From NCBI GenBank assembly GCA_036258055.1, contig DATAEK010000146.1, positions 1 to 12,622 of the forward strand: DNA of 12,622 nt, read 5' to 3'. Source of the DNA: DATAEK01 sp036258055 (GTDB lineage Bacteria; Acidobacteriota; Vicinamibacteria; Vicinamibacterales; 2-12-FULL-66-21). Below the pieces are notes generated by a model that had not been told where the DNA came from, searched no databases, and saw only the letters and a list, made by a program, of their open reading frames with translations. Below, in pieces: positions 6,576 through 12,622 of this stretch. Position numbers and translations under genes: made by a program. Position 1 is the stretch's first letter. Each line of letters opens with the position of its first letter.

Positions 6576-6790
6576 TCAGTCGACAGTCGGCAGTCGGGAG
6601 TCGGCAGTCACAGTCGGCAGTGAGTCTGCAGTCGCTAGTCGGTCGACAGTCAGTCGCCAGTTGACAGTCAGTCGCCAGTCGACAATCGGGCGAGAGTCGA
6701 CCGTCAGCCGGCCGTTCGAGGTCGGCCATTGACTGATGACTGACGACTGACTGTCGACTGCGACTGCCGACTACCGACTGCCGACTGGCG
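6576..6790. repeat. AGTC/GACT degenerate repeat array with inverted arms
   Basis: The left part consists of CAGTCGG, CAGTCGC, CAGTCGA and similar units. The right part has the reverse complement (GACTGCC, GACTGTC). The outermost arms, 6584-6621 and 6750-6787, are 38 nt each and pair with three mismatches (35 of 38); about 128 nt, itself full of AGTC units, separates them. The array fills the gap between the propeller gene and the [2Fe-2S] gene, and runs into the 3' end of the propeller gene. Units are too variable and too short for CRISPR. A transcript through it could form a long hairpin separating expression of the two flanking genes. Confidence 0.75.
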
Positions 6791-9700
6791 CCGTCGTCAG
6801 CGCCTTCAGTCCCCGCTGCGTCATGAGCTTGTTGAACGCCGGCACATCGCTTTGGACGAGGCCCTGATACTCGTTGCGCGCCGCGTTCAGATCCTTTTCG
6901 ATGAGCTCGAGCACGGCGCCCTGCGTGTCAGTCGGGCGGTAATCCGCCCCGCCCGCCTCGTCGCCTGCGCCGGTGCCGACGGCGCCGTTCAGCCAGATCA
7001 GGTTCGAGTACACCTTGTAGGCCTGCACGAAGTACTTGTCGTCGCTGAGCGTCGACGATTTCTCGAGCAGCTTGAACTCGACGGTCTGGAGCTTCGCATC
7101 CATATCGCGCAGCGACTTCGCCAGCTCGGGGTTGATCGACTGTAGCTTCAGCTGATCCTCGATCTCCCGTCGCATGACCTCCAGGTGGTTCACCATGTCC
7201 GAAGTCTGATTGAGATCGTTGGCGATTCGCACCTGCATCGCCGTTGAGGCGACGAGATCGGCATCGCTCGCCGTGATCTTCGGATCCTTCAGGATCTCCA
7301 GCGGCTGCGTCACCGTCTGACCCGAGGCGGTCAGTCGCACCGAGTACTTGCCCGGCGCGGCGAGTGCCCCTACCTGCGCCTGCGCGAGCCCCCAGTGCGT
7401 GACGGGCCTCGTCTCCTGACCGCGGAAGCGCGGCTCTGCCCAGATTTGCGGGTTCTCGGGTGGCGTCGTCTTGAGCGCCACGTAGCGCGGACGGTCATAC
7501 CGCAGATCCCATGCCTCGCGATTGAGTCCCGCCTTCCCGGTACCATCCATCGTCCGCACGACTTTTCCCGCCGCGTCGAGGATCTCGAACCTGACCGCTG
7601 TTTCCTGCGGCAGTGAGTAGGTGAACTGCGCCCGGCCGCTGCGCGCGAAGCGGAATCCGTTCCGCGGTGCGAACAGCTGCACCGTCGGCGGAGTCGTCAT
7701 GCGCTCGTTCTGCTCGAGCGGCGTCACGTCATCCAGGATGTAGAGCCCGCGCCCGTAGGTCGAGAGGACGACGTCGTGGTGTTGCTTCTGGACGACGACC
7801 CACGTCACCGGCGCGGCCGGCAGACCGTCCTGCAGCTGCGTCCAGTGCGTGCCGTCGTCGAGCGAGTAGTAGAACGCGCGCCCGGTGCCGGCAAACAGCA
7901 TCCCCTTCTTGTTCGGGTTCTCGGCCACCGAGATGGTGTAGTCGAGCGGATGCTTCGACGGCAGATCGCCGGCCACGTTCTTCCACGTCTGGCCGAAATC
8001 GGTGGTCTTGAAGATGAACGGATCGCGCCGATCGAGGAAGTGGGTGTCGGCCACGACGTAGGCAGTGCCGGCGTCGAAGTTCGAGGGATCGATCTTGGTG
8101 ATGACGCTCCACACTGGCAGCCCGGTGACGTTCTTCGTCAGGTCGTTCCATTTGCCGCCGCCGTCCTGCGTGTTCCAGACCTTGCCATCGTTCGTGCCGG
8201 CCCAGATCAGTCCCTTCTGCACGGGTGACGGCGCGATCGCAAACACGACCTCACCGTAGAACTGCCCGAGGTTATCGCCGACGATGCCGCCCGATGGGAC
8301 GATACGCGACGGATCCTGGGTGGAGAGATCCGGACTTATCACCTTCCAGCTCTGACCGCCGTTCGATGTCGCGAAGACCACCTGGCAGCCGTAGTAGGCG
8401 GTGTTGGGATCGAACGGATCCACGGCGAGCGGCGCCGTCCAGTGACAGCGATACTTCACGTCGGTGGGGGGAGAATCGAGTGAGATCATCCAGGGCGCGA
8501 CCGAACGCGCGGTTCCCTGCTTCGCGTCGAATCTGGTCAGCTTGTTGCCGTAGCACGACGCCCAGACGATGTCCGGGTCGACCGGATTGGGAATGGTGAA
8601 TCCGGACTCACACCCGCCGAGCGCGTGGTCCCACGGCTGGCCGGCGTTCCCGCGGCCGCCGCCGAATCCGCCGACACCTCCGCGGCCACCGCCCGGCCCG
8701 CCAGCGCGCGCGGCGTTGTTGGCGACGGTTTCCGGCGCGTTGCTCGCGCCGCGCATCGTCCCGTTGTCCTGCATGTTGCTGTAGATCCAGTACGGGACCT
8801 GGTTGTCCACCGCGACGTGGTACATCTGTCCGATCGGCAGGCGGATGCGCGTCATGTTCTGACCGTGGTTCGTCGTGATCTGCATGCCGCCGTCATCGGT
8901 CATCACGAAGCGATCGGCGTTGCCCGGATCGAACCAGATGTCGTGACAATCGCCGCAGCCGCCCCATGGCTGAAACGTGACGCCGCCGTCGGTCGATCGA
9001 TGCGAGCTGCTGTTGGCGACGAGCACTTCGTCAGGATTCGCGGGCGAGACACCGAGACGGATGTAGTAGCCTGCGCGCCCGATGAGCGCGCGATCCCAGG
9101 CCACGACCTTCCACGCTGTGCCGCCGTCATCCGATCGCCAGAGCGATCCCTGATCTGCGGTCTGGATGAGCGCGTAGACCCGTTTCGAATCGCTCGGTGC
9201 GACTGCGACGTCGACCTTTCCGACCGGCGATTTCGGCAGCCCGGCGTGCGCGACCTTCGTCCATTTCGCACCGCCGTCACGCGTCACGTAGATGCCGCTA
9301 CCCGGGCCGCCGCTCAGGAACGCCCAGGTGTGCATCTCTACCTGCCAGGTCCCCGCGAACAGCACGTTGGGGTCCTTCGCGTCCATGCTGAGACCCGAGC
9401 AACCGGTCTTCTCGTCAACAAAGAGGCTGCGTGTCCAGGTACGGCCCCCGTCGGTCGTTTTGAAGACGCCGCGATCCTGCTGAGGACCCGTCGTACGTCC
9501 GAGCGCGCAGACGTAGACGATGTTCGGGTCCGTCGGGTGGACGATGATGCGGCCGATTCTGCCCGTCTCGTCGAGGCCCATGTGCGTCCAGGTCGCGCCC
9601 GAGTCCGCTGATTTGTAGATGCCGTCGCCGATGACGTCGCTGGGCCTGATCACCCAGGCCTCACCAGTGCCGGCCCACACGGTCTTGGGATCGGTCGGCG

Positions 9701-10004
9701 CCACCGCAAGCGCGCCGATCGCCTGCACGCGCATGCCGTCGAAGACCGGCGCGAACGTCGCACCGCCGTCTGTGGACTTCCACACCCCTCCCGATGCCGC
9801 ACCCGCGTAGTAGATGCTCGGGTCGCCGGGCACACCGGCGACGGCGGCGATGCGGTTCCCGATCGACGGCCCCATGAACCGCCACTTCAGCGGCTCGGGC
9901 TCGGGCTGCTGGCCGCGACCGCCGCGGCCCTGCGCCAACGCGGACGTCGAGAGTGCACCCGAGAAGAGAAGGAAACAGGCAAGAAACCCGGCGTGTTTAC
10001 GCAT
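6771..10004 (-). CDS. Secreted sortilin/VPS10-like multi-Asp-box beta-propeller protein
   Basis: The 1,077-residue protein starts with a signal peptide (MRKHAGFLACFLLFSGALS to about ALAQ, residue 25). About ten Asp-box/BNR repeats follow, such as STDGGATF (77), SADSGATW (132), TTDGGRTW (183), TRDGGAKW (241), SDDGGTAW (291), STDGGVTF (337), TSNGGQSW (546), TQDGGGKW (612), TTDFGQTW (667) and SLDDGTHW (714). This pattern belongs to the sortilin/VPS10 and 'exo-alpha-sialidase-like' propellers that are abundant in Acidobacteriota; catalytic activity is not shown. A Gly/Arg-rich loop (435-456) interrupts the propeller. Residues about 775-920 look like an Ig/FlgD-like domain (GLNREAWDLRY), followed by a helical, charged C-terminal region. 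CGDCH at 350-354 matches CxxCH. A GGAG nine bases before the ATG supports the start. The last five residues (PVGSR) and the stop come from the AGTC repeat. Confidence 0.88.
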   Translation of the reverse strand: MRKHAGFLACFLLFSGALSTSALAQGRGGRGQQPEPEPLKWRFMGPSIGNRIAAVAGVPGDPSIYYAGAASGGVWKSTDGGATFAPVFDGMRVQAIGALAVAPTDPKTVWAGTGEAWVIRPSDVIGDGIYKSADSGATWTHMGLDETGRIGRIIVHPTDPNIVYVCALGRTTGPQQDRGVFKTTDGGRTWTRSLFVDEKTGCSGLSMDAKDPNVLFAGTWQVEMHTWAFLSGGPGSGIYVTRDGGAKWTKVAHAGLPKSPVGKVDVAVAPSDSKRVYALIQTADQGSLWRSDDGGTAWKVVAWDRALIGRAGYYIRLGVSPANPDEVLVANSSSHRSTDGGVTFQPWGGCGDCHDIWFDPGNADRFVMTDDGGMQITTNHGQNMTRIRLPIGQMYHVAVDNQVPYWIYSNMQDNGTMRGASNAPETVANNAARAGGPGGGRGGVGGFGGGRGNAGQPWDHALGGCESGFTIPNPVDPDIVWASCYGNKLTRFDAKQGTARSVAPWMISLDSPPTDVKYRCHWTAPLAVDPFDPNTAYYGCQVVFATSNGGQSWKVISPDLSTQDPSRIVPSGGIVGDNLGQFYGEVVFAIAPSPVQKGLIWAGTNDGKVWNTQDGGGKWNDLTKNVTGLPVWSVITKIDPSNFDAGTAYVVADTHFLDRRDPFIFKTTDFGQTWKNVAGDLPSKHPLDYTISVAENPNKKGMLFAGTGRAFYYSLDDGTHWTQLQDGLPAAPVTWVVVQKQHHDVVLSTYGRGLYILDDVTPLEQNERMTTPPTVQLFAPRNGFRFARSGRAQFTYSLPQETAVRFEILDAAGKVVRTMDGTGKAGLNREAWDLRYDRPRYVALKTTPPENPQIWAEPRFRGQETRPVTHWGLAQAQVGALAAPGKYSVRLTASGQTVTQPLEILKDPKITASDADLVASTAMQVRIANDLNQTSDMVNHLEVMRREIEDQLKLQSINPELAKSLRDMDAKLQTVEFKLLEKSSTLSDDKYFVQAYKVYSNLIWLNGAVGTGAGDEAGGADYRPTDTQGAVLELIEKDLNAARNEYQGLVQSDVPAFNKLMTQRGLKALTTAPVGSR

Positions 10005-10028
10005 GAATGCGTGCTCCGATCGGTCATG

Positions 10029-10034
10029 AGTATA
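10029..10034 (-). promoter_or_regulatory. Possible -10 box for the propeller protein gene
   Basis: Read on the minus strand the hexamer is TATACT, 25 bases before the ATG at 10004, leaving room for a short leader with the GGAG. No clear -35 box is seen at the usual distance. A small hairpin, CTCAG-TTGG-CTGAG (10052-10065), lies just upstream. The rest of the 10005-10176 gap shows no gene. Confidence 0.3.
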
Positions 10035-10176
10035 ACGTCACTCGATAGACGCTCAGTTGGCTGAGTCTGGCCTCATGACACCGTGGATCGTGCTGCTAGG
10101 CAATCTGCTCGTGGACGACGCGGCGGGTGTGTCCTGACTGACTTGGCGTCGAAGAGAGAGGCGTATGACCTTCCGA

Positions 10177-12327
10177 TCAATCTGATTCGCTCAAGTTCAT
10201 GATCTCCGCGATCTTGCGCCAGCGCGGGCTCTCTCGCAGCGGCCTGACGATTGGCGAGCGCACATGGACAACCGCAAACGGCTCGCGATGTTCGAGCATC
10301 GTTTCGAACCAGTCGGCAGCCGCGTCGATCTCCGAGCACAGCAGGTGATATCGCACGCGTCCCCAGACCGGGAGAGGCACGTCTCCCATCTGCCGGATCA
10401 ACTCGGCCGCCCGGTCCTTGTCGCCGAGGCGGACGAGCGATCCGGCGAGGAGCCCCAGCGGAATCGCGTGCCACGGTGCGGCGCGATGCGCTCGTTCGAA
10501 GGCGGCGACCGCCTGCTCGAGGCGCCCGGTCGCAAGATACGCTTCGCCTAGGATGAGGTGAGGCGCGAAATGGCTTTCGTCGAGCTCGACCGCTTTCAGC
10601 GCTTCCTCGATCGCGCGGTCGTGCATGCCGGCGCTAGTCAGATGATCGGACCACTCCGCGCGCCACACGGCGTTCAACGGATCGCGCTCGACGGCGTGTT
10701 CCATTTCGGCCGCTGACTCCTCGAAGCGACCAAACGCGCTCAGATACAAGGTGGCATAGGCCCACCGCGTGTCGGCCGACACCGGCGTGGCCTTCATGGC
10801 GTCTCGGAAGCGATCCGCTGCCTCGTTCCAGTCGTAGTCGTGAGCAGCCGCAAGGGAACCGAGCAGGATGTGCGGCTGCGGATCCGATGGATTGAGCGCC
10901 AGCGCGCGGTGCGCCTCGGCGCGGACCGTCGGCGCCAGGTCGCGCAGCAGTTGACTGCCAGTGAACGCCTGAAGGAAATGGCCCAATCCCAGCACCATGT
11001 GCGGGTCCGCGTACGCCGGGTCCAGCGCGATGGCCTGCTCGAGCCATCCTTTCGCGCGTGGCCACGAGTCGGGCGTGAACTTGAAGAGCTGGTGCCGTCC
11101 TCTCAGGAACGCCTCGTATGCGGGCAGCGCCGGCGCGTGACCGCGAAGCCCTGCCTTCTTCGCGGCCATCTTCATCCGAAACGCTTTCGCGATCGCCTGA
11201 GCGATCTCGTCCTGAATGGCGAACACGTCCGACATCGAGCGATCGTAGCGCTCCGACCACATATGAGTGCCGTCGGCCGCCGAGATCAGCTGGGCGGTAA
11301 CGCGGATGTGGTCACCAGAACGCCGCACGCTGCCTTCCAGGACTTTCGTCACCCCCAGTGCCTCGGCGATGCGACGCACGTCCTCGTTTCTGCCCTTGAA
11401 GGCGAAGGCGGACGTGCGGGCGATCACTTTCAACCCGGGGATCCGCGCCAGCTCGTTGATGATCTCGTCGGCGAGGCCGTCGCTGAAGTACTCGTTCTCC
11501 TTGTCTCCACTCAAATTGGCGAACGGCAGGACCGCGATCGACGGCGACCGCGTGGCCGGTCTGAGCGAAGCCGCCTCGAGGGCCCTGCTGACTTCGGCCA
11601 TCGTCTGATATCGATCGGCGGGCTTCTTCGCCAGGCATCGCATCACGACCCGCTCGAGCGCGGGCGGCGCGCTGAGCGGAGGCGGATCGTCGCGCAGGAT
11701 CTCGGCGATGACCTCGGAGGTCGTCTGTCCGGCGAAGGGACGGCGTCCGGCGAGGATCTCGTAGAGGACCGCGCCGAAGCTGAAGATATCGGAGCGCGTG
11801 TCGATCGGCTGTCCCTCGACTTGCTCCGGCGACATATACGCGGGAGTCCCGAGCACGGCGCCCGGCGTGGTCTCGGTGACGTCGGGAGCGAGCTCCAGGC
11901 GTTTGGCCACGCCGAAGTCGAGGAGCTTCGCCGTGCCGCCCGTGGTGACCATGATGTTCGCCGGTTTCAGGTCGCGGTGCAGGATGCCTCGCTCGTGCGC
12001 AGCCTGCAGCGCGCCGGCAATCTGGATCGCCACGCGGACCGCTTCGCCAGGCGGTAGAGGCCCCCGCACCGGCTGCCCTTCGAGGTACTCCAGCACCAGA
12101 TAGTCCGGTCCCACGTCGTACACCTGGCAGATGTGGGGATGGTTGAGCGCTGCGATCGCCCGCGCCTCGCGCTCGAATCGCTCGCGATACTCGGGGGTCA
12201 GCTGCTTGATCGCGACGATGCGGTCGAGCCGGGTGTCGAGGGCCTTGTAGACCTCGCCCATGCCGCCGGTGCCCAGTGGCGATTCGATTTCGTAGGGACC
12301 GAGGCGTGTGCCGGACTGCAGAGTCAT
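10177..12327 (-). CDS. Ser/Thr protein kinase with TolB-like domain and TPR repeats
   Basis: This is a 716-residue signalling protein. Residues about 12-255 are a Hanks-type kinase with all key elements: glycine loop GTGGMGEV (19-26), VAIK with Lys41, HRDLKPAN (117-124, catalytic Asp119), DFG (137-139), SPEQ (166-169) and the conserved Arg in the last helix (DRY). Residues about 263-385 form a TolB/FlgO-like domain (SIAVLPFANLSGDKENEYFS, LEGSVRRSGDHIRVTAQLI), common in acidobacterial kinases and in adenylate-cyclase-type regulators. From about 400 to the end are TPR-like helical repeats (EQAIALDPAYADPH, HRALALNPSDPQPHILLG, AVELDESHFAPHLILGEAYL). No transmembrane segment separates kinase and sensor parts, unlike PknB-type receptors, so it is probably cytoplasmic. 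Its targets are unknown. The ATG at 12327 has only a weak GAGCGG upstream but gives the expected N-terminus (GTRLGPYEIESPLG). Confidence 0.93.
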   Translation of the reverse strand: MTLQSGTRLGPYEIESPLGTGGMGEVYKALDTRLDRIVAIKQLTPEYRERFEREARAIAALNHPHICQVYDVGPDYLVLEYLEGQPVRGPLPPGEAVRVAIQIAGALQAAHERGILHRDLKPANIMVTTGGTAKLLDFGVAKRLELAPDVTETTPGAVLGTPAYMSPEQVEGQPIDTRSDIFSFGAVLYEILAGRRPFAGQTTSEVIAEILRDDPPPLSAPPALERVVMRCLAKKPADRYQTMAEVSRALEAASLRPATRSPSIAVLPFANLSGDKENEYFSDGLADEIINELARIPGLKVIARTSAFAFKGRNEDVRRIAEALGVTKVLEGSVRRSGDHIRVTAQLISAADGTHMWSERYDRSMSDVFAIQDEIAQAIAKAFRMKMAAKKAGLRGHAPALPAYEAFLRGRHQLFKFTPDSWPRAKGWLEQAIALDPAYADPHMVLGLGHFLQAFTGSQLLRDLAPTVRAEAHRALALNPSDPQPHILLGSLAAAHDYDWNEAADRFRDAMKATPVSADTRWAYATLYLSAFGRFEESAAEMEHAVERDPLNAVWRAEWSDHLTSAGMHDRAIEEALKAVELDESHFAPHLILGEAYLATGRLEQAVAAFERAHRAAPWHAIPLGLLAGSLVRLGDKDRAAELIRQMGDVPLPVWGRVRYHLLCSEIDAAADWFETMLEHREPFAVVHVRSPIVRPLRESPRWRKIAEIMNLSESD

Positions 12328-12393
12328 ATCCGCTCAATCGCCCAGTCTATCGCGAACCCTTTGAACCAGCGTCGCTCGGAGCCTGCACTTGGA

Positions 12394-12622
12394 ATGCGTC
12401 CGGCCGTGACGCTACAGTGGGGCGTGGATCTCCAGGCGTTCGAAGAATCTCTGACGCGGCCGGCGCCACCCACGGGCCTGTCGCGGGTGCTCGAAGCGCT
12501 GTGGCACGAGCGACGCGGCAACTGGGGTCGCGCGCACCAGATCGCACAAGACATCGCCGGTCCTGAAGGCGCGTGGGTGCACGCCTATCTCCACCGTCGC
12601 GAAGGTGATCAGTCGAATGCCG
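12394..12622 (+). CDS. Small conserved-looking protein of unknown function (3' end cut by window edge)
   Basis: A plus-strand frame opens at ATG 12394 and runs to the edge without a stop (76 codons). Its product contains DLQAFEESLTRPAPP, LSRVLEALWHERRGNW and AHQIAQDIAGPEGAWVHAY, then LHRREGDQSNA. I recognise this as resembling short bacterial hypothetical proteins of roughly 90-110 residues with an 'LWH..RG.W..AH..AQ' helix pair, possibly a truncated TPR-like fold, but I know of no function. The GTG at 12424, just before DLQAF, is an alternative start. The gene diverges from the kinase across 66 nt (12328-12393), where I see no clear promoter. The natural amphipathic pattern and the lack of a competing frame support it being real. 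Confidence 0.7.
   Translation, partial: MRPAVTLQWGVDLQAFEESLTRPAPPTGLSRVLEALWHERRGNWGRAHQIAQDIAGPEGAWVHAYLHRREGDQSNA

Noticed and set aside
6576..6790. CRISPR array.
   Set aside because: Units are 7-12 bases and variable, no constant repeat of 23-40 bases alternates with spacers, and no cas genes are present.
8943..8957. Calling the propeller protein a c-type cytochrome.
   Set aside because: One CxxCH in an otherwise standard Asp-box propeller is not enough; kept only as a point to check.
8625..9611. Open plus-strand frame of 328 codons opposite the propeller gene.
   Set aside because: It is antisense to Asp-box repeats with strong coding signal; composition is typical of a shadow frame.
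10052..10065. CTCAG-TTGG-CTGAG as an operator or terminator.
   Set aside because: The stem is only 5 bp, has no T-run and no known matching operator; it may be chance.
10840..12057. Open plus-strand frame of 405 codons opposite the kinase.
   Set aside because: It is antisense to intact kinase motifs and has Arg/Asp/His-rich shadow composition.

Overview
The window is GC-rich, densely coding and free of rRNA, tRNA, phage or transposase genes. It looks like an Acidobacteriota chromosome, probably of the Vicinamibacteria type. This is an inference from three things: a large secreted sortilin/Asp-box propeller protein of about 1,080 residues, a Ser/Thr kinase fused to a TolB-like domain and TPRs, and several kinds of short degenerate repeats at gene borders. 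One repeat reads 'VASGFSRT' on the + strand, a peptide I recall from spurious ORFs of that group. No taxonomic search was run.

Layout. (1) 1-3814 is a urate/ureide degradation cluster. Allantoinase (cut by the left edge) and urate oxidase are on the minus strand; allantoicase and OHCU decarboxylase are on the plus strand. Urate oxidase and allantoicase diverge from almost the same point. Together they would take urate to 5-hydroxyisourate, then (after a hydrolase not in the window) OHCU to allantoin, allantoate and ureidoglycolate plus urea. (2) 3879-6550, minus strand, is a two-gene operon with a 4-nt ATGA overlap: a small [2Fe-2S] subunit and a Tat-exported molybdopterin subunit of the isoquinoline/xanthine dehydrogenase superfamily. 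No FAD subunit is visible. It could feed purines into the pathway, but its substrate cannot be read from the sequence. (3) 6576-6790 is an imperfect inverted array of AGTC-type repeats that supplies the last five codons and stop of the next gene. (4) 6771-10004, minus strand, is the secreted sortilin-like multi-Asp-box protein. (5) 10177-12327, minus strand, is the Ser/Thr kinase with TolB-like and TPR regions. (6) From about 12394, plus strand, a small conserved-looking protein runs off the right edge.

The best leads are the repeats that have entered coding sequence (the N-terminus of the Mo subunit and the C-terminus of the propeller protein), the shared start region of urate oxidase and allantoicase, and the FAD-less, exported Mo-hydroxylase next to a urate-degradation cluster. 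I found no clear evidence of a wholly new system.
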